Assembly (NCBI GenBank): GCA_022539475.1
Contig: VCMS01000022.1
Span: 434,001-498,000 of the forward strand
Direction: 5' to 3'
From: Gracilaria domingensis
Lineage: Eukaryota; Rhodophyta; Florideophyceae; Gracilariales; Gracilariaceae
Length of the DNA: 64,000 bases
Of this stretch, positions 51,393 to 61,358 are shown in pieces. Under the pieces are notes generated by a model. It was not told the DNA's origin. It made no database searches and saw nothing but the letters and a program-made list of their open reading frames with translations. A program made the position numbers and the translations under genes. Numbering within the stretch: the stretch's first letter is position 1; each line of letters begins with the position of its first letter.

Positions 51393-52328
51393 TCATCGTC
51401 GCTGCGGCCGTCCCCGAAATGGTCTTCTTCCGTTAACAACATCATCTTTGTATCTTTTGTAAACCTTACTCTTCTTGTCTTTCATTTTATCGGCCTGTTC
51501 CATTCGAAGAACACGACCTCGTATTTTGAGCTCACCAACCTTATTCAATGCAGCCCGAATCCCTAAGATGTCATCGAACGACACAAATCCAACACCTCGA
51601 CATGCACCAGTGTCAGTGTCTCGATTACAACGCGCGCCGACAAGCCGGATATTATTCTCTTCAGCAATAGGCTGAAACACTTCAATTAGTTCTTCCTCGG
51701 CACAGTCAAAGGGAAGATTTCCGACGAAAAGACTCATCCGTTGCTTCCCTATTCTTTGCACCGCTGCGGGCATAACCCTGATGTGTTTGTCTTTAAAAAC
51801 TGTCATATTCATTTCTTTGCAAGCATTCTCCATGGTCTTCAGTAATTCCGGATGCGGATGGAAGACGATATAAGCACGAAAGGAATCAACCTTTTCCGAT
51901 ACGCGACCTGTTATGAAGGCTGCCTTCTTGGGTATTTTACGTCCTTGGGAGATGACGCCGCGGATCCTCACAGATTCAATGGGCCCAAAGCGTTTAAACA
52001 GTTTCTTGATATCCTTTCCAGTAGCACTTTTGTCAACATTTCCAACAAAGAGAGTTCTGGTATGTCTGCTCTGACCGTAGTCATTCTCTTCGGAGCGGTC
52101 AGCCGCAAGAGTAAGGTGTTGTACACCCGACTCTTGGTTTTCATGTTCTGAAGGAGAAAAGTGCTTTGCACCATTCCCAGGTTGATCGGACTGGGCAGGA
52201 TATTTTGTTTCCTTAGATAGGTCTATCTTCTGCCGCTTCGGAGTTTTGAAGTGATCATACGTGTGTGCTTTCTTTCGTTTCCTTTCCGCAAGAGTCGGCT
52301 TACGGATGTCTCCTGAAGTGTCGTTCAT
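51393..52328 (-). CDS. RBM34/Nop12-like nucleolar RNA-binding protein
   Basis: 311 aa, ATG start. Basic N-terminus with NLS-like clusters (AERKRKK, PKRQK). RRM1 spans about 91-190 with RNP2 TLFVGNV and RNP1 RAYIVF and the long insertion GRKIPKKAAFITGR typical of RBM34/Nop12. RRM2 (about 198-277) has SLFVGNL and RGVGFVSF. The C-terminus is basic, ending in RG/RP (RRPFRGRPQRR). Nop12 acts in 25S/28S rRNA processing in the nucleolus. It is smaller than yeast Nop12 (about 460 aa) because the N-terminal arm is short. Confidence 0.87.
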   Translation of the reverse strand: MNDTSGDIRKPTLAERKRKKAHTYDHFKTPKRQKIDLSKETKYPAQSDQPGNGAKHFSPSEHENQESGVQHLTLAADRSEENDYGQSRHTRTLFVGNVDKSATGKDIKKLFKRFGPIESVRIRGVISQGRKIPKKAAFITGRVSEKVDSFRAYIVFHPHPELLKTMENACKEMNMTVFKDKHIRVMPAAVQRIGKQRMSLFVGNLPFDCAEEELIEVFQPIAEENNIRLVGARCNRDTDTGACRGVGFVSFDDILGIRAALNKVGELKIRGRVLRMEQADKMKDKKSKVYKRYKDDVVNGRRPFRGRPQRR

Positions 52329-52972
52329 TTCAACGCAAATTTGCTGTTGCCCACGCCTTGTGAGCCCCAGAGAGAAGCAGTATTGAAACTTTCAGTCCTA
52401 CACTACGTGCAAGCAAAGAGCCTTCCAAGCCATGTTCCAGTGGCGGGTCGCGTCCATGTCGCAAGGACAGGACAATGTACGAAGGCACAAAACTGGGCAC
52501 TTTCCTGAAATCGTGTTGCCGTTCTGAAATATTTTATAGATTGCTGAAGTTCCGCCATACCTCCAGTCTGGATGGAGAAGGTATCCTTGTTCTCTCTAGT
52601 ATCCCTAGCAGCCTGATGGTTACCGAAGCCTTCGATAACATCAGGCTGCTAAGGTAGCCTCCGTATTAATTTTAAACTACCAAAAGTTCAAAATATTAAA
52701 ATATGGTCAGTAGAAGAGCTGTGCTCCGTAGCCTTTCGGTTACAATCTGTTGTGAAGATATCTCACCAAGAAGTCAAACAATGGGAGTTTCTTCATGCGA
52801 AGTTTTCTTTCAGAAGGATGTTGCCCGGTTTTTGAAGCCAACTACTGGACGAGGAAGATGACCTGCGAGTTTTCGATGACCAGAACCATAGGCTTTTGAT
52901 TCTCCGATATCCAATCCCGTATAACTCTTGCGAGCTATGGAACAGGCTTCTTAGCTTCAAAGCTTGTATCAA
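52329..52972. promoter_or_regulatory. Divergent intergenic of RRM and GUCD1 genes
   Basis: 644 bp with two divergent promoters; includes a strong inverted repeat (52606-52651) and AT-rich sequence at 52665-52705. Confidence 0.45.
52606..52651. repeat. Perfect 13-bp inverted repeat (hairpin)
   Basis: Arms TAGCAGCCTGATG (52606-52618) and CATCAGGCTGCTA (52639-52651) with a 20-nt loop, itself containing CGAAGCCTTCG. It could be a cruciform, RNA hairpin or remnant of a miniature inverted-repeat element; no target-site duplication is evident. Confidence 0.8.
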
Positions 52973-54014
52973 ATGGAGGCTGGTACAGCAGCTGTTTCTC
53001 ACGATAGGACTCTCCATCGTTTTGCTGAGTCTCAGAAGCATGCGGTTCCGTACATCCGTCAAAAACGCAGTTGGGACTGCGGACTGGCGTGCGTTACAAT
53101 GGCGCTTAAAGCACTGGGGTTTGAGCAGGTGAGTGGAGAGCTTCCTTTTTCCACAACTTGTCTGCTTGGCACTTGAACCTCCTTACAATTCGATCAACTA
53201 ACCGCTATATTTTACGCAGATGTCATTGGAAGATTTGATCAAGCGCTGCAGCGTTGAATCAACGTGGACAATAGATATTGCTTACCTCCTGCATGAATAT
53301 GGAGTTTATTGTTTATACTATACCGTAACTAGAGGGGTGCGTCCTGAATACTTATCACACGCGTTCTACAGAGAAATGCATGACTCTCGGGATACAACTC
53401 GCGTACTGGAGAGATTTGACAATGCTGAAACCTTGGGCGTAACCGTCATCGAAGATAAGGTAAATATTGCCGATATTCAAAGAGCAGTAGGACAACGTCA
53501 ATTAGTCCTAGTTCTTGTGGACAAGCGTTTTTTGAGATGCACATTGTGCAACGGTAAGCAATCAAGCCTTGAAAACCTGCGATCGGGACAAAGAAGCTCA
53601 GATGGATTTCTTGGTCATTTTGTCTTGCTATACGCGTATCATGAAGAGAGCGGCTATTTTTTGATGAAAGATCCAGCTTCTGGACGAGAGCACTGCGTCG
53701 TTTCCGCTTCGAATTTAGACGACTCTCGATTAGCATTTGGCACCGATGAGGACATCATCTTTATTGGGAAGGCAACAGTTCCGCGACAAACCGGTACACC
53801 AGCTTCAACTCCGCAGTTTTCCACGATCAAGAAGCCGATCATGCAGCGAGAGCTTTCTCGAAACGAGATCACCGCTGGTTCTCATACGTCCACTTTAGAA
53901 GTTGAGAGACCTCGCTTGAGATCAGATTCTTCTCCTTCCAGTACAGTAGGAAGGGATATTTTCAATTTTGTGCTCCGCAAGGTCTTCGGTGTTTCCATTC
54001 CGAGGACGAAATGA
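52973..54014 (+). CDS. GUCD1-like protein (guanylyl cyclase domain-containing 1; C39-peptidase-like fold), 2 exons
   Basis: Exon 1 52973-53128, intron 53129-53219 (91 bp, GTGAGT..ACGCAG, with ACTAAC branch motif), exon 2 53220-54014; 316 aa. Family motifs: KRSWDCGLACVTMALKALG (32-50), TWTIDIAYLLHEYGV, QSFYR-like HAFYREMHD, GHFVLLYAYHEESGYFLMKDPA, and FGTDEDIIFIG. The Cys in WDCGLAC and the His in GHFVLL correspond to the Cys/His pair of C39-like peptidases; plant homologues were described as guanylyl cyclases, though that activity rests on motif evidence. The last 60-80 residues are Ser/Arg-rich and lie partly over the convergent neighbour. Start is the first ATG in frame. Confidence 0.88.
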
Positions 54015-54541
54015 CTATGGCTGGACGCGGTCGGCGCATCATCTTCGTCTGATTCTATTTCTGCGTCTGAAAATCTCATATCATCGTCTTCCTCAGCCGG
54101 CGACCAGAATGCGTTTCTGTTTGAGTTCCTTTTGGTCTGCTTCCTATGTTTGGGAGAGCTGTGTAGCTTGTTCATGCTTCTCACCGGGGATGACGATCGA
54201 CTTAACCATTGGTTTTCACGGTTTATTGCCGCCTGCAGAGAGGCCACACCACCCTTGTCATTTCCTAACATGAACTTCTGCACTTCTGAGTTGATCTTCC
54301 TCGGAGAATTTTGGACACTTGGAGAAACCGGGGTGATTGGAAAGATCTTCAAGCTGCTTGGAGAACGAGAATTGGACACTGATTCATCTTTAAGTTGATC
54401 CAACATCTTCACACGGGAAATTATTGTCCTTTGCTTGGCCTTATTTCTGATTCTCCTGCCAAGGTTCGCATTTTCACGAGTGCTATTATTTTCATTATCA
54501 TATGTATATAGTCCCATTTCGCTCCGAGAAGTCTTTTTCAT
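53882..54541 (-). CDS. Hypothetical Ser/Pro-rich protein overlapping GUCD1 3' end
   Basis: 219 aa, ATG start; no family recognised. Low-complexity, basic N-terminal half with several S/T-P sites (SRSPSS, ITPVSPSVQNSP, SSSPVRS), an acidic patch (AEEDDD, ESDEDDAP), and a basic end. This looks like a disordered nuclear substrate of proline-directed kinases. Its last 133 bp overlap the GUCD1 coding region on the opposite strand, so both C-terminal tails are constrained by one DNA stretch. Length, composition and ATG make it likely real; function unknown. Confidence 0.55.
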   Translation of the reverse strand: MKKTSRSEMGLYTYDNENNSTRENANLGRRIRNKAKQRTIISRVKMLDQLKDESVSNSRSPSSLKIFPITPVSPSVQNSPRKINSEVQKFMLGNDKGGVASLQAAINRENQWLSRSSSPVRSMNKLHSSPKHRKQTKRNSNRNAFWSPAEEDDDMRFSDAEIESDEDDAPTASSHSHFVLGMETPKTLRSTKLKISLPTVLEGEESDLKRGLSTSKVDV

Positions 54542-55614
54542 GGTATACAGACTTCAACGAAATCTGACGTTCCCTATAATGTGAACGGAATAGTATTTGA
54601 GAGTGCGATGCAAGGATGATGGGCTGAAGAAAATGTTCTTCGGACCTTAGGGATTCTTCTGTTTTGTGTGTGTGGGCAAGCAATCAGTGCTTGCGAACAT
54701 GCGGTGTTTGCTCTGAAAGATATCTTTGAGCTATGTTGGCCGCAGGCTTTCTGCGCGAAGAGAACAACTACCTTCCCGATAGGCTTGAGTTGAACTATAT
54801 TCCGAAAGAGGAAAGGTACAAACACGACAGCAAGGTCAACCGTGATTCATCGTCGGGATGCCACGCAGTTTGCTGAGGCTGCACTATGTGGGTAACACTG
54901 CAAGGGCTCTTCCACTTAATTTAGGTGAAGATCATCTGATGAACATATTGAATTAGTCCTACCCTGGAGGTTGTTCAAATGGAAGTAACCCTCAAACATA
55001 GACAACCATCGATTTTCTCGATATCTTCATCAGAATATCCTACAGTGGATTCAGCCCTATATGGATATAAGATAACGTTGTGGAAGTTAATGGCCTTTTC
55101 GATGCTTCATACTTTGAAGCTCACGAATCAACTCGCACCTACAACTTTCTGGCAATTCGTTTATGTGATTTGATTATGGCGCTTTAAGGAAGTAATTCAA
55201 ACACCCTGATCCCAGTCACTGATGTGTGCTTGTTTGTGTGATTTGTTGCTGCCTTCTGTGTAGATCATGTACCACGTTGCGGGACAAAAGACTACTTCGC
55301 CGCTTTCAAATACTCTTCGTATGTCCATGTCCTCGAGGAAGAAATCAGGGTCTCTGACATCGTCAAACCCCCTACCGACATTACAAACGTGCAAACGCCC
55401 AAAACTGTACCCTAGGTGGTAATTATCGCCTCAGAAATCGTGAGCGACGAGCTCGCCGCCCCGCCAGAGTAACAGATACTGCTTTTCATCTGCTTCTCCT
55501 GTCAAGCTCATTGAGGAACACGAATGTCCCCTTGAACATTCTGCTATATGAATCAATACATTTCGCATTTTGCAGTAACCAATACGTGAAAAGGTCGTAA
55601 TTTGGTCTGCGGGC
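54542..55614. other. Intergenic with ambiguous open frames
   Basis: 1.07 kb between two minus-strand genes. On the minus strand a frame from about 55546 to 55197 is open except for one TGA at 55431-55433 and has protein-like composition (FDDVRDPDFFLEDMDIRRV). The plus strand is also open over part of this. No family is recognised. Confidence 0.4.
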
Positions 55615-56838
55615 TCACAAATTCTTCAACTTTGTCCTGAGCAGCTCAATCTCATCCGTCAAACTAAGTATAGTGTTGACAGTTTCTTTCCTTTTTGCAC
55701 GAACTAGCTGGTTGCCCTGACTTTCCACGGCGTCAACTCTAAGCATTTGCTGCGTCAGATACTCTTCCAACTCAAGGAGCCGCTGAGATCCATCTGACAC
55801 TTGTTCCTCATTCCCCTGCACCGTAACTAACTGCCGCAGTTGATTCATGTCGTATTTACCGGTTGCGGTGATGTTTTTGATGTTATGAAGGATAGAGCCC
55901 AGAGCGTCTAGCTTCTCGGTTACTGGATTCAATTCTCTTCGAGGCCGATTGAATGAATTTCGCTTTGCAGCGGCTGCCTTTGGCGAAGTTGGGGCGTGGG
56001 ACTGATTCGAAGATGTTATATCAGCGCTTTGCCGAGAACTTGCCCTGTCGGCGCGGTTACCTTGGGCTTGTTGAGTGGGGCGCGAACTTTTCGTTGGTTG
56101 CTGTGAAGGGGGATTAGTGGAGTTATTTTCGGCGGTGTGGGAATTGGGGACCTTGTGGGGCGTGGATGGGGAAGAGGAGCTGTGGTGTGTCGCCGGGGGT
56201 TCGTTCGGGTCAAAAAAGGGAGTCTTTGTCTTTTCCCGCAAGTCTGGGTGTATGTCATTGTCGATGTCGGTGGCTGATTTGGGCTTGCTGCGCCCCAAAA
56301 ATGTTCGTTGCGTCGAGGTGGCGGGAATGGTGTCCGGGGGTCTGTCGGGGAGCCACCGTGAACTGTTTGTCTTCTTATTGAATATATATCGACGGCCGGT
56401 TTCAGGGACGAGCATGAGCACTTCATCGGCAGTGAGACCAAGTGATTTGGGCGCGGCTATCTCGCGATACTTGGGGTTCTCGGTAGTGGGTTGGCGTTTC
56501 GGCGCAGTTACAGGTTTCTTTCGCTGTGAGCGCTTCTCAGTGAAAGGGTTGGTGGAGCCATTGGAGGCTGGGGTTGAGTTGGTGGTTTGTTGCTGATTGG
56601 TGGAATTATGGATGGAAACCGGGCAGAGGTGTTCGTTTTCCTTGGTGACCCACTGACGTTCGCTAGTGACAGTATTGACGAGGTAGTCATTGGACGTTTT
56701 TGGATCATGGTGTCGCGACCAGAGCCATTTGACCTCGCCGGTAACAGGGTGCGAGAGATAGATAAGGCCGTTGTCGGCACGGTGCTGGGACCACTTGGAG
56801 TACGGCAGGTGGACGTTGGCGGCCGCAGGTCTTTGCAT
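55615..56838 (-). CDS. WW-BAG domain co-chaperone (BAG3-like architecture)
   Basis: 407 aa, ATG start. N-terminus has WW-like repeats: YSKWSQHRADNGLIYLSHP...GEVKWLW (13-40), a partial one with YLVNTVTSERQW, and VPETGRRYIFNKKTNSSRWLP near 142-165. They are degenerate in the second Pro. A long Ser/Pro/Asn/Gln-rich disordered middle (about 170-295) follows. The C-terminal ~100 residues form a BAG domain: EKLDALGSILHNI, LLELEEYLTQQMLRVDAVESQG, VRAKRKETVNTILSLTDEI. The BAG domain is the Hsp70 nucleotide-exchange module. WW-linker-BAG is the layout of animal BAG3, which has one WW and a PxxP region. Hsp70 binding is inferred. Confidence 0.75.
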   Translation of the reverse strand: MQRPAAANVHLPYSKWSQHRADNGLIYLSHPVTGEVKWLWSRHHDPKTSNDYLVNTVTSERQWVTKENEHLCPVSIHNSTNQQQTTNSTPASNGSTNPFTEKRSQRKKPVTAPKRQPTTENPKYREIAAPKSLGLTADEVLMLVPETGRRYIFNKKTNSSRWLPDRPPDTIPATSTQRTFLGRSKPKSATDIDNDIHPDLREKTKTPFFDPNEPPATHHSSSSPSTPHKVPNSHTAENNSTNPPSQQPTKSSRPTQQAQGNRADRASSRQSADITSSNQSHAPTSPKAAAAKRNSFNRPRRELNPVTEKLDALGSILHNIKNITATGKYDMNQLRQLVTVQGNEEQVSDGSQRLLELEEYLTQQMLRVDAVESQGNQLVRAKRKETVNTILSLTDEIELLRTKLKNL

Positions 56839-58691
56839 GGCCTACTAAGGAGCTGAGGCGAAGCGCAAGGTCAAGGGCTGAAGGGCGGGCTGCGGGCGGC
56901 GGGGAGCAGTGCGCGCGCGGGCGGGGTGAGCAACGGTGAGCTAATGCGCACAGACGAAGGTAGGAGTATCGTAGCGACCGTCGAGCCGCGACCGAAGCGC
57001 GCGACGTCAGCAAGCAGGGCAGCGCGGGGCGGGACGCGAGCGCACGCGCTTGGCGGTTGCGGTTGACACCGCTGCGCAGGCGCAGCTGCGCAGCTGGCAT
57101 CCACGGCATCCACGGCATCCACGGCGTAAGCATTCGATGGCACTGAAAGCCGCTGAAAGCCACTGAAAGCAGCAGTCACTGCTGGATCTTTTGCCTCCAA
57201 AATCCAAAAGGTGCAAAGTTGCAAAAAAAAATTACACACGCTACGGTCATGACACGAATGCGCAGTCGGCAACTGTAAACGGCCAGTAACGGAAACACGG
57301 ATGCGATGGTTTCTTGGTCACTTTGCGCGCAGCTCTCGGTCCGACAGCGAGCGGAAGACGAAAGCCTGTCTTGTCCACTAGGCCTTCGGGCGCGGCTGGC
57401 GTCGTTGAGAAAGGCGCGATGCTCGGCATTGAGGGGGCTTGCGGCGTGCTAAAGGTACGACGGTAGAGCCAACATAACGTATTCGCGCTGCGTATCTCTC
57501 GGAACTGGGACATGAGCGGTCAGTTGCTGTTGTGCTGATGTGGCAAAGACACGCATATCTATTAGATCAAAGGCGTACAGTTTGATTTGTTCTGCGGCCG
57601 ACTGCTGGCCAGTATGCGCCCAACGCGAGATACAGTAGCGCGCAGCACACAGCAAGCAGCCGCACGCGTGGAGCACGCCTGTGGCGCAATACGGCTATGA
57701 CACAGGCGCAACCGCGCACGGCGACGGTGGCTGCTGTTACGCCGTTTCTCCGCTGGAACGCGTGCGCGCAAGCCAGGCGATGAAGCGCAGCCCGGGCTGC
57801 GCAGCGTTAAAGAGGTGTCGCCACGCTAGCCGGCGCGTTTTGATTTGAACGAGCGCCTCCAACCCTCGTCAAGGTTAATCGAGCAGCGGCCGCACCGCCG
57901 CGCCGCGCGCCACCGCCACGGCCCGTTACGCGCCGCCGCCGCCGCCGCTTCGCCGCCGCACGTCGCGCACGTGGGCGCGTGGCAGGCGCGCCTTGGGCGA
58001 CGCGCGCCGAACGTTACTCATACGCGCCGCCAAACGGCGCGCAAATCATTCGCCGCGCTTAGCCAGACGCGCCGCTGCGCTTTTTTGCTCGTTGCGCTTG
58101 GCGCACGCGCCGCAGCCCCAAAGCGCGCGCGCGCCGCGCAGCGTGCGCCCCTGTGCCCCTCTTTCTCGTCGACCCACGGTGGCGGGCTCTGTGTGCGACC
58201 CCCGCCATCCGCAACGAGCATCCGCGCAGCCTCGCTGCTCGCCCTTTCCCACCCTTCCCCTCCCCTCCCCTCCCCCCTCCTTCTCCCTCCCTCCCTTCCT
58301 CTTCCTTCTCCCTGCATCCTTCCCACGCCCCCCCTCCCCCCCCTCTGTCCCGCTCCGCGGTACCCACTCGTGTCCCTTCCCTCCCGCTACCTCTTCCCCC
58401 CACCGAGCTTCGGCTTTTTCCTACCGTTTTCATTTTCCTCCCATCCCGTCCGCGTCTTGCACTTCTTCTCTCTTAGCCCTGCGCTGCGCGTTCAATCCGC
58501 CCAAACCTTTTGCCGACTTCTACACGCGTTTCCACTGCAACCCCTTTTCCCCCCAGCTTGTCTCCACCGCCTTTAATTTTCACCATTTCCACCCTGTATC
58601 CTATCCCTTACAATCCGCTGCACTCTTGCGGCCTCCCTTGCAGCTTACCGGCTTTTGAGCGGACTCCTCGTCCCCACGCCGCCGCTCTCGC
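56839..58691. promoter_or_regulatory. Divergent GC-rich intergenic of BAG and PP4R1 genes
   Basis: 1.85 kb. GC islands at 56850-57070 and 57700-58160, then a sense-strand pyrimidine tract (58240-58400, CCCCTCCC repeats) and CT-rich leader up to the PP4R1 ATG. Short tandem repeats occur at 57096-57170. Long frames on both strands are shadows of low stop density. Confidence 0.5.
57096..57170. repeat. Two short tandem repeats (GGCATCCAC x3; CRCTGAAAGC x3)
   Basis: Three exact 9-bp units GGCATCCAC at 57096-57122, then three 10-bp units CACTGAAAGC/CGCTGAAAGC/CACTGAAAGC at 57141-57170, about 260-330 bp upstream of the BAG start. Minisatellite or clustered factor sites. Confidence 0.8.
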
Positions 58692-61358
58692 ATGGCGACC
58701 GAAACAGCACCCCCGCACGCTCCGCATCCCTCTCAATCGCCGTCTCCACCCCGTGCGAACGGCACCACGTCTTCCGCAACCCCCGCCAGCGCCACTGTCC
58801 CCGCTTCACAAACTCATGCCTATTCCACTATCCAGGCCCCAAACGGGCTCGGTGCTGATCCGGAAATGCACCCGTCCGACTCGCAACCTGATGAGCAAGA
58901 TCCGAAAACGTTTGATCCAGAAACGGCCGGCGTCGAATTTGTTGTCCTCAATGATGAGGTTCTTACCAGTGTCGCCAATGCCACCTTAGTTCTTCTTGAC
59001 GGTTCCGACCTTGAGAGGTTGGCCGTCATGTTCCAGTTCCCCCAGTTTCTAGAGCATTGCCCGGACGATACGCTTCAAATCATGGTTCCGGAAATATGCC
59101 GCGACGCCGTGCGATGGAAAGATGAAGTACAAATGGCAGCTGCGGAAGCTCTGTACTTTGTGGTTAACATGCACATTCCTGAGACCATTGCGAAGCGCAT
59201 CGTTGTGGCCGCGCTGCGAATTATCCAAATGAGTGAGAGTGGTGACGTTTTCGATGCATGGGGCGAGATTCTTTCAATGATGCTTCCTCAGGTTAAGCGT
59301 GACGACGTCAAGTCTCTTGTGGTTCCTGCTACCATGGACCGCGCATCGAGTCCGACCGTTGAATCTCGGCGATTGGCGGCTCGAATCATAGGTTCCCTCA
59401 ACGATGCCTTGACTGCGAAAGAGCTAGAGGAGCAGTTTTTGGGCCAAGCGATGCGTCTCTGTGACGATCAAGATCCCTCTGTTCGCGCCATGATCGCGCA
59501 ATCTCTAGCATCTGTAGGAGCCAAACTACCCCTGCGTGTTTCGGAGAGACAGCTATGGCCGAAGTTGGATTCTCTCATGACAGACGATAATGCGCGCGTT
59601 CGTGCAGCGGCTATGCGGGCCGTCGCCCGGTCTGCTGAAGCACACAAGATGGAATGCTTGAATTCTCCTAGCTTCAAAAATATGCTACTTCCGACGTTTT
59701 TGCGAGAGTGCGCAACAGCAAGCACGGTTGCTTCCTCAGATCTTCGAAATGTCGATGATGATACATATCTAATGCTTGAGATATTCTCTGAAGTGTATGG
59801 GTATCTTCTATGTGCAGTGCACTCCTTATTCGCAAACGAAGAGACATGGAACACTGCTCTTAATTCATTGCGAAGGATGGTCACTTGCAATGGTCCCACT
59901 GTCCGGCACTGGTGTGCTTTCAATGTTCCTGCTGTCGCTGTGGTCTGTGGTTCCAAACGACCGGAGAAGATCCGCGGTGTGGTTCACGCGTTGTCGGCGG
60001 ACACAGATGTTGAGACCAGAGCAACCCTGGCTGCAGGCATTCACGAGACTGCTCGTGTTCTGGGAAATGGGGAACTACGAGATGAGATTCTTCAGGCTAT
60101 TGCTAATTTGATGACAGATCAGAATCCGCAAGTGCGTATGAATTCATTGTCGCACTTTGCCGAACTTCTTATTCTGCTTTCAACCGGACCTGGGGATGGA
60201 CCTCCACTAAGCCCGAACGCAAAAGATTCCCCTGCGAGGGAACTCTCTCCAGTTTTCCAGTCTCTTGAAACCATGTCTCATGATTCATGGAGAACTCAGG
60301 AGTTATTGGCCAAACAGATTGATCAATGCGCCAACCGTATTCCCCAGGACATGCTCTGTGAGCATGTTGCTCCTTTGTTGTTTCAAATGGCCAGGGAATC
60401 AACTTACTTAGTTCGAAGGGCTTCTATTTCGGCTCTTGTGTCAGTGGTGAGGTACATCCCCGATGTAAGACGAAGAGATCATATACTAAAGCATTTCCGC
60501 TCTGAGTGGGCTAGAGGGAAGGTGTATTGGACGCGTTTGGCTTTCATAGACGGAAGCACAGCAGCTCTCAAATTACTCAGTCATCGATTATTCACGCATC
60601 TTTTCGCATCTGAGTTATTGTCTTTGTCTAGGGATTCTGTGGCGAATGTCAGATTGCGTCTTACTAGGCTTATGCCGGAAATTGCGACAGCCTGTGGAAC
60701 CAAAACGGCCTTTAAGAACGCTATGGAATCCCTTCTAAATGACCCGGACGACGAGATTCGGAGAGAAGCGGAGGTGGCACAAGAAAAGATTAAGAACGCT
60801 CCGCCTCTGACACCTGAAATGGAGACAGAGAATTCTGCAAAGGAAGCAGCAGAACGCAGGTTCTTCATCCAACGACAGAAAAAACGGAACGCTAACAAAG
60901 ATGGTGCTTCAGAGGGAAGTAGAAACCCCGATTTTAAAGGCCCTATGCGGCGCAATGCGTCGTTCACAAACAATACAGACGGTGCTTCTGGGGCGAAACA
61001 AACAGTGGTAATCCATAGTGTGCTGGGAGCACCCGGTTATTCATCGCCTGAAAATCTTTCCCCAGGTCACTTGGCCGCAACACCTGGCGGGCAGGTGAAT
61101 GGTCAAACTGAAAGTGAGGGCGCGAAGCCAGACGGGCGAACTGGAGAAAGGCCGCGACCAAATGGGAAAGCTCCAGATCGATCACATGGTGGAAGAAGAA
61201 AAGGTGAGTTTTGTATTCATTCGCAGGATAGGTTCAGTATTCGTTCATGCGCGCGAGTGGAAGCAGTTCTAACCAATTCTAACCAATTCTTCGATTGTCT
61301 CTGACGAATACTGCGTCTCTGTGAAATAGGTTCGGTATTCCGACGTTGCTTTGCATGA
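58692..61358 (+). CDS. PP4R1: Protein phosphatase 4 regulatory subunit 1-like HEAT-repeat protein
   Basis: HEAT scaffold that targets the PP4/PP6 catalytic subunit. N-terminal 75 residues are Pro/Ser/Thr-rich; HEAT helices span about 95-700. The block WCAFNVPAVAVVCGSKRPEKIRG...TRATLAAGIHETARVLG resembles HCAYSLPGVALTLG...RRTLAFSIHELAVILG of PP4R1, and RESTYLVRRASISALVSVV and DSVANVRLRLTRLMPEI fit its later repeats. The tail is charged and disordered. Exon 1 is 58692-61203. Intron 61204-61329 (GTGAGT..AAATAG, with CTAACC) joins to an exon ending at 61358, giving 846 aa. Without splicing the frame ends at 61304 (870 aa). Splicing is likely but not proven. Confidence 0.8.

Noticed and set aside
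57845-58658. 243- and 221-aa plus frames before PP4R1
   Set aside because: Composed of Pro/Ser/Arg from CT-rich leader DNA; no domain; overlap the PP4R1 leader.
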